From Pilatotrama ljubarskyi (lineage: Eukaryota; Basidiomycota; Agaricomycetes; Polyporales; Polyporaceae), in the NCBI GenBank assembly GCA_022385805.1, contig MU277690.1:86404-150403 (forward strand): a stretch of 64,000 bases of DNA. The letters are read 5' to 3'. Numbering within the stretch: position 1 is the stretch's first letter; each line of letters opens with the position of its first letter. The translations under genes and the position numbers were made by a program. Shown piece by piece: positions 1 through 12,721 of the stretch. A model generated the notes under the pieces. It was not told the DNA's origin, ran no database searches, and saw only the letters and a program-made list of their open reading frames with translations.

Positions 1-1931
1 TGGCAGCCGCAATACCATAGAACTGACCGCGGACGGCCGTGGGCCCCGACTTCGCTGCAAGCATGCCGAGGCAATTGCCAGGCCCAAGTTCACCGAAGCT
101 AAGGAAGATGCCGTAGACAACCTGCGATAACGGTCAGGTTAAGGGGAAGCGAATGGAGTTCTCTCTGTTGTACTTACTGCGAATGCGGCGATGTGATTTG
201 TCAACCTGGGGCGAGGGTAAGCCCGGTTGAGCAGTCTGAGCGCCAACAACCACATACTGGGTGTAGAGGCCGCTCATGATGAAACCAATGACGGCTTGAC
301 AGAGCAGCCCAGTGATCTGAAGTGGTTTGAGTCAGAAACTAAGTCGGACAGTATGGTGCAAATGCTTGCCATTGTGTTCTTGGGACCAAGCCAGTCTACA
401 ACGAAGGCACCCCCGACGGTGCCAGGGATGTAGAACAAGCTGCCAAGGATTCAGCGCAACCCCTGAACACGACGTCATGTGAACTCACTTGATCACGACA
501 GACCAGCCAAAGACGACCGTGAGCGAGTCGTTGCCACCAGTGATGCTGCGGTATTGTTAATGGACGTTATCAAACAGGCGAGCGTAGCGCGTGACGTACG
601 TGTTCGTGACCGTCGACGAGTAGAGTCCAAACTGGAGGTTTGTGGAGGATCAGTCGTCGGATCGCTTATAGGCATCCGAGATTCACGTACGGGGTAGCTA
701 TACATTCGACAATTGTTAGTAATGCTGTCTCTAAACAAGATAGAGATAGACATACGTGATGAAGTCGTAGATAAACCACGTGATCGAGATTGCGGCGAGC
801 CTTACCCAGTACCGCCGAATAATCAACAAGTATGGGACCTTGGCATGGGCCATGGAGTCCTTCTTGTACCGCGTAGGCTCCTCCATCCTCAGTCGCCAAA
901 TGAGTACAGCCAGTGCAGGGATCATACCAAGGCCCAGCGACAGGCGCCAGACCGCGCGGAGGTGGTTCTCGCCGAAGATCCAAAAGAGCACTAGCGGCAC
1001 GAATGCAGCGACGACAAAGCCGACATCGATCATTGTGTCTGTCGGTGAAAGTCAGGAAATATGCGCATATATGTCTATTGTGGAGTCAACCTACTGGTGG
1101 CAAGAGCGAACCAACGGTGTTGCGCATTTTTGTTGATACCAGGCTCTTCCGACTGTTCTGATGCCGCTACTGAACCGCAAGGATACTCTGCCCCGATACC
1201 GATACCGAGCAAGAAACTGTAGGAGCCTTCAGGATGCCAGTCTGGATATGGACATAAAGAATTCACGTACCGGCACGCGCTGAGCATCGCAAGCAGACCG
1301 TGGACGCTTTGGTTCGCTCCACTGGATGCTGCCGACAAGCCAGAGAAGAGAGCCACGATGCCGGTTGCCAACATCTGTATACGTCATGCACGAGTTCAGC
1401 CTTCAACAAAGTACAAGGAGCGGATGAGACACGCACCATCCCAAACTTGCGGCCCAGCTTATCTGACAAGTATCCGAAGACGAGCATTCCCAGTACTGTG
1501 CCAGCAAAGGCGAGACTGGTGATGGTATCGCTGTAATTCTTGTCGATAATATCTGTGCCGTATATACGCTTGAGCACTGGTCAATGGGTCAGCAGATGGC
1601 ATTGGAGGCAAAGTCTGTGCGACCTACAGGTATTCACTGTAGAGATGCGCCAGGAGGGTCAGCCTACAGTCCAAGTCACTCGTTTAGACGCATATATACC
1701 GGCTCCAATGACACCATTAGCATAACCTGTATAAGAGCAATCAGCTCCAAAACTCCCGCAACATATCCAGGAGGTACTCACCATCAGAGAACAGTGCCGT
1801 CCCACAGCTGATCCAACGCGCCTGAATGTCAGTCGACTGGCAGAACGCAGGTGGCTAAAGACGTACGCGAAGATGAGGGACACCTGGGAGAGGCGGGGCT
1901 TCCTGTACGGCTGCGACTGGTCAACGCTCAT
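1..1931 (-). CDS. Git1-like MFS phosphate/glycerophosphodiester permease (3' end cut by window edge)
   Basis: Multi-exon minus-strand gene starting at the ATG at 1931-1929 and still open at base 1, so the C-terminus is missing. Spliced exons read [16 protein letters not shown], then ...[32 protein letters not shown], and the MFS loop signature [12 protein letters not shown]. Later exons give [62 protein letters not shown] and [11 protein letters not shown]. This set of motifs is typical of the fungal Git1-type subgroup of the major facilitator superfamily: plasma-membrane H+ symporters for glycerophosphoinositol or inorganic phosphate. Most introns are ordinary GT-AG and 50-70 nt. A TATATA sequence lies about 70 bp upstream of the ATG (near 2000-2007). 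The substrate is inferred from the family only; phosphate versus glycerophosphodiester cannot be told apart here. Confidence 0.85.
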
Positions 1932-3146
1932 GGCGATGATGGAGCAGACGGAGACGGAGGGGACGGGGCGTCGAGCGTGGGCCGGAGCATGGTGCGCGGT
2001 ATATAAGGACGGTGATCGAGCGCGTCTGTGAGGTTGAGATAGCGTTTCCCCGCGTGTGGCATGCCACACCTGTGATCCCTCCTCTGATGGCGATCCATAT
2101 CGGGGCGGCGCTGTCCCTGGCCACACTCCCTTATCCGGAAAACAGCGCACGTTCGTCCACCGAGCCCCGCCTCACTGGCTCCCGCCACACGCCGCTCCAG
2201 CCCTGCGACGTACAGAACAGCCTCCGTGGCCTGTCTTCGCTCCTACGTTGTCGTCTTCTCTCCTCGTCGGCACCCTCATCGCAGTGCTATTCTCGTTGTC
2301 CGTGCCACTATCGCCCGAAATCTGCACTCGCAACGATCGTACAATTTGCCCGACGCCGAACTTTGTGGAACTCTTATCGAACATAATGCCGTCCTCGACC
2401 GGCGGGCCGCCGACGTCGGCGCGCCCCGTGCCGAGAGGACATCACTGTCAAACGGCGAATGTCGACGAGCGGTAAGCTACGGCCAGGCATGAGGCTCACC
2501 CGACCAACGTTCGCTGCGTGCACATCTCCCCGGCAGCGCCGCACAGGCTCATTCGAAGGTTCTACGATGGTATCGTAGCATATATGCGTGCGATGCGCGA
2601 CCCATCGACCTGTTACTCCTGGACTCAGGAACGACCCTTTTGCAGCTACCTCAGGCCAGCTGCAACCTGAGTGGGACGCGTAGACTCTGGCCACTCCAGT
2701 CGTGGTGAAAGTTCCGACCTGGGGGAAAGCATGCCTCATCGCTGCAGGAAAGTCCACATCTTCAAATGCTGACTCCATGAACTTTCTCCTTTCGCGAAAC
2801 TCCATCCGTCCGCAGCGAGGAGCAAGTCCACGGGGGCCGAGAGCTTGTGACACAACCTAGCAATAAATTCTTCTCACGGGTGTCGTGAACTGATCGGGAC
2901 CTACCTCCTCCGGTGATACAATGTAAATGTTCGATGTGGTAGTCGAAGAGCAGACTGAGGATGTGGAGGGCGATTCACCTCCTAGGTGAGTCCAAGGGAA
3001 GTAGAGGGAGTTCGGAAAAGCCCCGCGAGCGACGCGGCATACTTCCTGAGTTCGCGAGACCACGCGTTCAATGATGTAAAGGAAAATGGAGTACACGAAA
3101 ATGGTCCAAAGGAGACGACGCGGTGGCGTTAGTGGCCATAGTACAG
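1932..3146. other. Intergenic stretch with one possible unrecognised minus-strand fragment
   Basis: No convincing complete gene lies between the permease start and Sem1. On the minus strand, near 2890-3110, an open stretch begins with a hydrophobic segment (LLWTIFVYSIFLYIIERVV) and ends ...YIVSPEE. A well-formed 52-nt intron (GTAGGT...TTGCTAG, about 2858-2909) would join it to VVSQALGPRGLAPRCG..., which stays open to about 2390. No ATG or family was recognised. It may be the remnant of a membrane-anchored enzyme or chance. Confidence 0.3.
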
Positions 3147-3607
3147 TCAGTGCTGCATTGCCTCGGCGCCGCCACCGTTGCCCTTCTTCTTCGCCAGCTC
3201 ATTCCTGCAGCAGCAAAAGGTCAGCCATCCGTCATATGGAGCAACAAAGATGCCATGGCGCGCCTCAGTTGTACACTGAAATCGTCCTCGATGTCATCAT
3301 CGTCCCAGTTGTCCTCCCACAGTTTGTCGCCGCCGGACTTCGCAGCGCCTGGTGCAGTACCGGCCAAATGTGCCAAGTCTGTTTGCGAATCGTCCCAGTC
3401 TGCGAAGCAACGCGTCAGACATTATCTTCAGGCCGCGCCAGCCCCAATGGCCATAGGCAAGCACGACGTACCTGCTACTGCGAACTCCTCGAACTCATCA
3501 TCCTCCTCGAGCACGCCGAGGTGGGGAACGTCGTCGTCTTTCGTGTGCTCTACTGCAGCAGAGGTGCTCTGAACAGGCTGAGACGTAGATGCGGCGGATG
3601 CAGACAT
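3147..3607 (-). CDS. SEM1: Sem1/Dss1, small acidic 26S proteasome lid subunit
   Basis: Three exons (3607-3472, 3399-3264, 3204-3147) give a protein of about 109 residues. The diagnostic parts are two acidic/aromatic blocks: LGVLEEDDEFEEFAVADWDD, and DKLWEDNWDDDDIEDDF followed by SVQLRNELAKKK. These are the conserved binding segments of Sem1/Dss1, an intrinsically disordered subunit of the proteasome lid. In other systems it also serves in BRCA2, TREX-2 and COP9-like PCI complexes. The start chosen is the ATG opening MSASAASTSQP; the frame is open further upstream but without an ATG. The protein is slightly longer than the yeast one owing to a Ser/Thr-rich N-terminus. The last intron needs a GC donor (GCGCGC...CTGCAG); without it the protein would stop 16 codons after the acidic block. 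Confidence 0.9.
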
Positions 3608-3847
3608 GGCAGCGGTCGTAACGGTGAGGGCAGGGTCGGGGTCGAGAGCAGATGGGGGATGCGATCCGGACGCGTCAGTGAGCGGGTGAGCGTGGGAAAG
3701 GAGAGACGCGTGCTCGCGTGTCACGGCGCCTACAGACTTGTTTTCGCGCCAGTAAATGCTGTATCATACTTGGTAGACTATGTGTGACCTATGGATACAT
3801 TCACCGAGCCTCTGCGACTGAAATGGCCCCCTTCCAATAGGTTCGTA

Positions 3848-4850
3848 TGAAAACCATCCCTCGTGCCACTGTGACGCAGCTCGCCGAGCATCCCGACATA
3901 CAGCAGAAGCTGCGGGAGGAAATCACTTAGCCGGCGCTGGCCAGGGCTTGACTAGTACGATGATCTCATGGCCTTTCACTGCTCGAAGCATTAGCAGTCA
4001 TTCGCAAGACAGTGCGGGTGTACGTTCCTGCAGTTCTACATACGTGGCTTGAGCTCTTGCGCCTCCCGCTGCGGGCACTAACAGCGACTGCAGGGTCCGC
4101 AAGGACGTGGTCCTCCCGCTCGCGGAACCTATCATGGGCCTATAGACGGGACGATGATGAATGAAATACACGTGCCGAAGAATGCTCCGGTCTATGTAGG
4201 TCTCCTCAACTGTAACCGCAACAAGGCCCTTTGGGGAGAAGATGTGTACGAGTGGAAGCCTGAGCGTTGGCTCTCTCCGCTGCCCAGCACTGTGACAGAG
4301 GCGAGGATACCCAGTGCAGTGCACTCCAACCTGTGAGTTGGAACAGAAACGCGCTACGTTGAGTTCGAGTACGGCAGCTCATATGACCTCCAGGATGACA
4401 TTCTTAGGCGGAGCGCGCGCCTGCATGTTTGTCTTGTTCGCTGTTCACGAATCCACGCTTGTTCTGACACAGATTTGCCCACAGCGGCTTCAAGTTCGCA
4501 GAGCTCGAAATGAGTGAATCTGACAGTAATCAAGCGACCGAGCCCGCCTAACGTGGTCACAGAGGTCACCTTGTCCGTCCTGCTCCCCAATTTCACCTTC
4601 GAGAAGTCCGAGCAACCAATCATCTGGAACATGGGAGTCATCCGGTATCCCTCTGTCGGGAATTTCGGTGACGAGGCGGCGCTTCCCATGAAGGTCAGCC
4701 TCTACAAGCATATGCAAACGAGCCGAGCACTGCTCCCGTACTCGTCTGTCACAACTGAGCCGTTCCAGACCTGCGATGATTCTGAAGCGTCGATCGTATT
4801 GCAGTTGTGGAGAACCTCGTATGATATATCCGTGATCCGTTAGCTATGCG
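3848..4850 (+). pseudogene. Truncated, frameshifted cytochrome P450 pseudogene
   Basis: The piece corresponds to the C-terminal half of the P450 at 21132-23512. It starts within the I/J helix region (QLAEHPDIQQKLREEI) and immediately hits a stop (about 3928). It then shows decayed ExxR-region sequence, followed by a good block from 4150: MNEIHVPKNAPVYVGLLNCN, ALWGEDVYEWKPERWLSPLP. The haem motif MTFLGGARACI(G) is at about 4396, and the end block TFEKSEQPIIWNMGVIRYPS at about 4590-4650. Introns are retained at the same places as in the intact copies, so it arose by DNA duplication and not from mRNA. Resemblance continues past the lost stop codon into the 3' flank, to about 4790-4850. The N-terminal half, including the membrane anchor, is absent, so no working enzyme is expected. 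Confidence 0.85.
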
Positions 4851-5228
4851 CGAGGTATGTGCAGTGCTCTTCCTGGAGTCGTCAATATTTGCGCTACGTT
4901 CCGCCCCTTGTAGAGTGGCTCATCAACCACATGAATCGTTCACGAGCAGCAGGAAGTATCCTGGGTCATGCTCTGCAATTGGACGCTTCAAGGAGATGGG
5001 CCCGTGGCGATGGACAGCCGCCTAGCTGGCATCTTCAGTGACATCCACTGGCAGATACAGACTCGACCTTTATCAGAATATGTTCTCCGCCACTTCGCTA
5101 GCGCACAGTCATCGTCTACCGAGGGAAGACAAGATGCGGAGCCCCTTGACGTCTTCATGGCCGCCGGTAATTCAATGCTCTGGAATTTGTTCCACTGATA
5201 CTAATGTAAAGATGTTCGAAACGAACAT
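4851..5228. other. Intergenic, unrecognised coding-like remnants
   Basis: Short open stretches (for example YLRYVPPLVEWLINHMN and MDSRLAGIFSDIHWQIQ, the latter about 5013-5165) look coding-like but belong to no family recognised here and are interrupted. They may be gene remnants next to the P450 pseudogene. Confidence 0.25.
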
Positions 5229-5546
5229 GGCGAGATGGCCGAGCGGTCTAAGGCGCCAGACTAAGGCAGTTGCGGTAATCTGGTCCTCACGGGCGTCACA
5301 ACAGGCTTTGTGATATTCACGACCCCGGAATAGTCACTGAAAAGGCCGGATATCCTCGTAAAAGTGGCCGAAAAGGTCTTCTTTGAAAGCCTTTTGCGAG
5401 CCTTTGCTGGGCCTTTTCCGCCACTTTCACCCGCATCGGAGCAACACCTGAAAAGGTTTCCATACGCCCAGGCTTTTCCGAGAATGTTCGGGGGTCACGT
5501 ATCTAGCTATGCCCGTCGTGCGTGGGTTCGAATCCCACTCTCGTCA
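5229..5546 (+). tRNA. tRNA-Leu(AAG), interrupted in the variable arm
   Basis: The acceptor 5' strand GGCGAGA (5229-5235) pairs with TCTCGTC (5539-5545). The D-arm region GGCCGAGCGGTCTAAGGC follows. The anticodon stem CCAGA/TCTGG (5256-5260, 5279-5283) encloses loop CTAAGG...A, with an 11-nt intron directly after position 37 (5267-5277), giving anticodon AAG. The T arm GTGGG-TTCGAAT-CCCAC is at 5522-5538. The interval between the anticodon stem and the T arm is 238 nt instead of about 13, so the class II variable arm holds an insertion. ACGGGC (5289-5294) and GCCCGT (5511-5516) could still pair to close it. Whether the RNA is functional is unknown. Confidence 0.75.
5284..5521. repeat. Insertion with internal inverted repeat inside tRNA-Leu
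   Basis: This AT/CT-rich segment occupies the tRNA variable loop. An 18-nt arm AAAGTGGCCGAAAAGGTC at 5361-5378 is matched in inverted orientation at 5410-5427 with two mismatches. The ends also show a weak inverted similarity (TCACGACCCC near 5320 versus GGGGGTCACG near 5490). It resembles a small MITE-like insertion. No target duplication could be fixed with certainty. Confidence 0.5.
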
Positions 5547-5863
5547 TTTGTCTTTTGTTCGCCTTAAGTGCACGCTGATTGGAAGCATAGATCTCAGTCA
5601 TTCCATCGATAGAAGCCTCAGAAAGGGTAACTAGACGAAGAACCCCACAGGTGACTCGCCGGTGGGCTGTAATGCTAGCGCTATCGGGCCTTTTGCGAGC
5701 TCGAGGACCTGCAGCCACTTTCTTCTTACCCTCGATCTCGCGAGTCGCAACAGCTCGTTTTCCCTCGAGAAGGCAACGGGCTGACCCGATTGCACACTTA
5801 TCGCACGGAAGACCTGAAGTACTGTTACAGAGCAGCAGACGGTACAGCTCGAGGCGCACAAAC

Positions 5864-7647
<1,784 letters not shown>

Positions 7648-8983
7648 ATGGCCGAAGAAGACACAGGGCACTGGGGTTGAAGCTTGTTGGGGTGAACGTG
7701 ATATTCAGTTGACGAGCGTGGGCATGTGCTGACTGATGAGTGCGTTGTACGCTATACCAGTATGATGAGAATGCATCCGTGTGCTTCAGCAGGCTGTGCG
7801 TCGCCGGGCTGACTGTCGCTGTGGAGTCCTCAGGCTGTCCGCGGTGGGTTCTGTGGGCAGTGCGGTCGCGTACAGTACTCGCATATATCGTCATATGATT
7901 CCCAGCGAAGCCATCGGTACCCCTTCCGCAATTTTCGCGTTCGCATATCCCGCGCTTCGACTTCTCCCGGAGCGTCATAGGTACCCATTGGAACCGGCGG
8001 CCACCACTGCGCTGGGTCGACGAGTATAGCAACGAGCCAATCGAGCCCGACAGCACATCGCAGTTTCTGGAGACCCCTGCGAGACCATGCAGCGGACGTT
8101 CTCCCATGGCGCTGGTAGACGCTGCAGACGCCAAGTCTGTAGTGGGAGTGAGCACGGATATGGAATGATCGAGGCGGTGACGTACTGCGACTCAGCGCGC
8201 CCCATGCGCAAGAGCACAGGACACAACGCTGCTTGTCTTCCCACCGCCGTCTCCGTCCTCCTGGTCGTTTGTCCATGGGTCAACCGCCGGCGAAGAGCCC
8301 CTGGCCCGCTCCAGCGCAATCGACAGGAGCCCCGTTCATCCCGGCAGGAAGCAACGGACGGCCCTAGAGCGACGTCGTGCCAGGAAGGCACCGCCGTATC
8401 TGCGTCTGGACCATGCGGGACTGTCAACAATAGCCAGCATCGTACGATGCAGCGGGAGGTGCGTGCTCGTCAGGTTGTACGTTGTGATCTGACATGCTCA
8501 ACATGCATCAGGCGGTGCCCGTGTGTCGGCATGTCCGGCCGCAACTAGGCCTTCGGTATGAGGCCGGAGGCATTCATCGACGCCATCTCCCGTTGGCCTG
8601 GTACGCCAAGGACGCTCATGCGATGTGTCTCGAGGCCCTTGGTGCACAGTAATAGCACAAGGACGACTGGAAGGACCTGGACGTTGATGAAGAGGCGTGG
8701 TGTGGGTGTGGATGGCCGTGCGGGGAAACTGCGGAGACCGGCGGGGCCGAGATAAGATAAGATTGAGGTGAGATCTAATCTGATCACATGGAAAAGCGGG
8801 AGACCCTGAATGCCTGATGTGTCAAAATTCGAGTGAGGTGGGACGACTTTGAGGTGCGCGCTTGGAATATAAGCACTCCTCGCCGCTCCCTGCGTTCCGC
8901 CGCGTACCATCGTCGCTTCCCACCTCTCAACCTTCAAAAAGTCCAGCGAGGCCGCCGCCACCGCCCGCCTCCCCGCCGACGCC
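7648..8983. other. Intergenic region, no gene recognised
   Basis: About 1.3 kb between the proline iminopeptidase and ERG3. Open frames are short, arginine/serine-rich and overlapping, with no recognisable domain on either strand. The right end is the ERG3 promoter. Confidence 0.5.
8867..8873 (+). promoter_or_regulatory. Probable TATA box of ERG3
   Basis: ATATAAG lies about 115 bp before the ERG3 ATG, in an otherwise GC-rich leader. Confidence 0.45.
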
Positions 8984-10180
8984 ATGGACATCGTCCTCAC
9001 CCTCGCAGACGACTGGGTTCTCGACCGTGCATGGGCTGCCCTTCTGCCGGTCTCTGCGTTCACGACTGCCAGCGCAAATGCGCCCAGCCTATACAACGTC
9101 TCTTCCCACGTCCCTATTGTCGCCTCCCATTCTTCGGCCTGGTCTCAGCTCATCTCACACATACCTCATCCGCCGCTCCCAGACGATCTGCTTACCTCAC
9201 CGCTCGTCGCTTCTCAGACCATCGCGTCTGCCTGGCCGCGGGACTACTTTCCCCGACAAGTAATATCTCTCCTCGTCCTCACCCTTATCGGCATCCACCT
9301 ACTCTACTTCGTCTTCGCCGGTCTCTCCTACCAGTATATCTTTAACCATGAGATGATGAAGCACCCGCGCTTCCTCCCAAACCAGGTCAAGCTCGAGATC
9401 CAGGCGAGCTTGAAGGCGTTCCCCATGATGACCCTCTATACCTTGCCGTGGTTCGTAGCCGAGGTCCGCGGTCACTCGAAGCTGTATGACAACGTCAGTG
9501 ATTACGGCTGGCCATACTTCTTCTTTTCCATCCTCTTGTGAGTGCTTCGCGCATTGGCCGCCGCTCAAATCTGACGGTATCCTCAGCTTCTTGGTCTTCA
9601 CCGACTACTGCATCTACTGGATCCATCGCGGCGAGCACCATCCAGCCTGTTACAAGTGGTTGCACAAACCGCACCACAAGTGGCTAAGTGCGTCTCCATC
9701 TATGCTCCTTATTGCGTCAATAGTGCTGACCCAGTTTGATTTTGCAGTTCCCACTCCCTTCGCGTCGCATGCGTTCCACCCGCTCGATGGCTACCTCCAG
9801 TCCATCCCGTACCACCTGTTCATCTTCCTCTTCCCGCTGCACCGCCCACTATATCTCGCGCTCTTCGTCTTCGTCAACTTCTGGTCAATCCTCATCCATG
9901 ACTCTGACATGATCACCGGTCATCCGCTTGAGAAGATAATCAACGGCCCTGCGCACCACACCCTGCACCACCTTTACTTCACTGTGAACTACGGTCAGGT
10001 CAGTCTATTTCCGTCTCACTCCCGTCTCCATGCAGATCACTCACCTACCCTCAGTACTTCACATGGGCAGATCGCATGGGCAAGTCATACCGTCAGCCAC
10101 GATCTGAGCTTGACCCTATGCTCGAGGTCAAAGCCGCCGAAGCCGCGAAGGCCAAGGCCGCGATCGGGAAGGACCTATGA
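8984..10180 (+). CDS. ERG3: Sterol C-5 desaturase (Delta7-sterol 5(6)-desaturase)
   Basis: Four exons encode an ER membrane protein of the fatty-acid hydroxylase superfamily that introduces the C5-C6 double bond in ergosterol synthesis. Three histidine clusters that bind the di-iron centre are visible: IHRGEHH, HKPHHKW (just before intron 2) and HHTLHH. Hydrophobic segments include [37 protein letters not shown] and [20 protein letters not shown]. The C-terminus [16 protein letters not shown] is typical of the family. Introns at about 9539-9586, 9688-9746 and 10000-10053 are GT-AG. The ATG at 8984 follows a TATA-like box. The N-terminus of about 100 residues before the first membrane span is variable in fungi. 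No defects were seen. Confidence 0.95.
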
Positions 10181-10755
10181 GCGCTTCCTCCCTGCTCCCA
10201 TCTGCTCTGTTGACACTTGCGTTTTCTATGGATGTTCACATGACGACCTACGCCACGACTCAGACCCAATGTACATTATTATTCATTCCCGGGCCTTGCC
10301 TAGCGGGCCGCGGGTCACCATAGATACTTGTAAAGGGGTTGTCTACCTAATTACCACCTGCGTCGTGTATACCGGAATATAATGCATGCGTCCTCGACCT
10401 GACCCCGCATACAATCCCGAATATCAATATCCTTGTCGCCCGACTAATAGTCCTCTCTCAACATGGCGACGTCGAACTCTCAGCGGGCGGCGATATGTAA
10501 GGCAAGACGAAGGCATTGCGACAACAAGCAGGACAGCACAAACACAGCACTGGCGTACACGAATGACGACGCTTCGGTGACATGGCAGCGCAGACAATAT
10601 GTAGTAGTTACAACGATTCACAGAACCTGCCACCTCGGACCCGACCATCATAGAAGGCTGTGTTCTCAGCCTCGCAATACAGGACGGCCACGCGCGCATG
10701 CACGCATCCCTGCCGTTGTGCGTGCGGCGCGGAGAGCAAAGCGCCGGCGGGAGTC
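10181..10755. other. 3' flanks of convergent ERG3 and RAE1
   Basis: The interval between the two stop codons holds only short overlapping frames. It presumably contains both terminators and 3' UTRs. Confidence 0.5.
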
Positions 10756-12311
10756 TCACCGCTTCGTCGGCTTGCGCTTGACTTCCTCGTCCTTGCACGC
10801 GTGCAGCATGAGCTTGTTGGGGTGGCCGGGCGTCATGCCTGAGTGGCCCTTGGACCAGTCGTAGGAGATGGCATAGGCAAAGATCGTGCCGGAGCGATTA
10901 AAGGTCGTGCAGGGCACTGGGCCGGGCGCGGGCTCGAAGGCTGGTCGGGAAAGGCGTCAGCAAATAGCCGTAGTCCGGGATGGAGACGAGAACTTACATT
11001 TGAGGCGCGTACGGGCATCTTTGTCCCAGAAGTTGATGGTACCATCTGATCCTACGGGACATGTGAGTTGCTCGAACATACTCCGGACCGGATGATACAT
11101 ACCACAGGTAGAGAAGGTGCCGTGTACGGGGTGGAAAGATATGTCGTTCACGGCATAGACTAGTGATTGGTCTTTGGTAGTCGGCGACTGATCGCGGCGG
11201 TGGCACTTGAACGAGAAGTTGTTCCTGTACGGGCAAAGCTCTGTCAGGACTCGTTAACTTCACACGTACACCAAAACATAGCGTACGAGGCATCCTTCTC
11301 CTCAACGTATCTGAGTAGCAGTGACGGTCAGTTTCAGATATGCATGAAAGATGCGTTTCACGCACTGAATGGCAACACGACCTTCGATACTTCCAACAGC
11401 AAAGCCATTTGCTGAGGGGAAGCACGATACTACGCGCGTCTGCCACTTCAAGGGCGAGACAAGCGTCTGTCACAGGACGCCCGATCCAGTTAGGACTGCG
11501 GTGGCGTACGGCACAGGAAGTTCACATACTTTGAACGGCGTGGTTGGGTTGGCGAGGTTGAATACTTGGATGTGCCTCTCGGCCGTACCGACGACCATCA
11601 GGGGGTATACAACATCCATAGTGTAGCATCGCTCGGGAAGCTGCACCGTCGACACGGGGTTCGGTTGGCGCAAGTCCCAGTACTGCAGCAAGTCAAATCC
11701 CTTAGATTGTTACCGAAGTGCGCCAACGACACTCGACTGACCTTGACCGTCTTATCCCAACTACCCGTGGCGAGCACGCCACCTTGAGGCGACTCGATCC
11801 AACGCACGACACGGATCGGCGCGTCGTGTTGCGCGACCTGAGAGGCTTGGCCAGTAGTCACGTCGAACATGCGTCCTGCGTTGTCTGCACCCCCGGAGAG
11901 AATCTTGGTGCCATCCTGGCGTTCACGGAAGGCGCGCGATGTCGCGAATCAGGGTGGCGGCGTTTCGATGGACAAGCAGAGATAGCGCACCTTGTTCCAG
12001 CATACACTCAGCACGGGGCCTTGGTGAGGGTACATCGCCTTGCCCTGCGTCTGCCCGTTTGCTCCAACCTCGTAGATGCGAACCTGACCACGCAGGAAGC
12101 GAGAAGTGAGTGCTTATGGCAGCCTGGACGCGTCGCTGAAAAGCCATCCACTCACATTGTTATCCCAGGATCCGACAGCGAGGTAGTCGGCGGTTGGCGA
12201 GAAGGACAGAGATGAGATAGAGTCAGTCGGGGGATCCGCGACTTCGATATCTTTGTCCGCGGGTGCGTTGTTCACCAGAGTATTCGACGACGACGCGGAG
12301 AAGAAAGACAT
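10756..12311 (-). CDS. RAE1: mRNA export factor Rae1/Gle2 (WD40 propeller)
   Basis: The protein begins MSFFSASSSNTLVNNA at the ATG at 12311. WD40 repeats are read across the exons: SISSLSFSPTADYLAVGSWD, ILSGGADNAGRMFDVTTGQ, IRVVRWIESPQGGVLATGSW, TVQLPERCYTMDVVYPLMVV, GTAERHIQVFNLANP, and the final blade ending YAISYDWSKGHSG. The tail KRKPTKR-stop closes the gene. Rae1/Gle2 binds the nucleoporin Nup98/Nup100 (GLEBS motif) at nuclear pores, acts in poly(A) RNA export, and has a spindle-checkpoint role in several eukaryotes. The gene has many introns, as usual in basidiomycetes. The 5' leader, about 12360-12410, contains three near-copies of CAGAGACAAGG. Confidence 0.95.
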
Positions 12312-12632
12312 TTTGCGTCCAGGAGCTCAGAGGGCAGGTTGACCGTCTGAACGAAACACACCAGAGACGAGGTGCAGAGACAAGGTGTAGCCGGACAGAG
12401 ACAAGGCCGTAGACGCAACCTAGCGCTCAGCTTCGCATGCGCTCACCTGCCACAACGCGTGACTGCTTCCGCTTCCGGGCACGCGAAGGCTGTCACACTA
12501 GGATTGTGGCGGTGTGGCCTAGTCTCCCTTCACAGTCAGAGCCCATCCAGTTACCGCTGTCCGGTACGATTGCGTTCATAAGATGCCCTGCAACGAACAT
12601 GAGGAGACTTGAGACCCACGGGGGACAAAAAG
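12312..12632. other. RAE1 5' flank
   Basis: No gene seen. The stretch carries short repeats of CAGAGAC(G/A)AGG near 12362-12406 in the RAE1 leader/promoter. Confidence 0.4.
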
Positions 12633-12721
12633 CGACCAACCTGGGAGTCGAACCCAGAATCTTCAGCTGTTTACGTTAACCACACCGGAAACTGACGCCT
12701 TAACCATTAGGCCAGTCGGCC
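12633..12721 (-). tRNA. tRNA-Arg(CCG), intron-containing
   Basis: Read on the minus strand, acceptor GGCCGAC pairs with GTTGGTC (two G-U). The D arm is GGCCTAATGGTTAAGGC, the anticodon stem TCAGT/GCTGA, and the loop TTCCGG... with anticodon CCG. An intron of about 16 nt follows position 37. The T arm is CTGGG-TTCGACT-CCCAG, and the discriminator base is G. Total length is 89 nt. The fold is complete, so the gene should be functional. Confidence 0.88.

Noticed and set aside
3608..3724. Longer N-terminus for Sem1
   Set aside because: The frame is open but begins at a non-ATG codon. The ATG at 3607 gives a length close to the family.
5387..5701. Two copies of GCCTTTTGCGAGC, one in the tRNA insert and one near 5689, as ends of one larger element
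   Set aside because: Only 13 bp in direct orientation with no matching opposite ends; could be chance.
8545..9096. 183-codon minus frame across the ERG3 start
   Set aside because: Overlaps the ERG3 first exon antisense and shows no domain.
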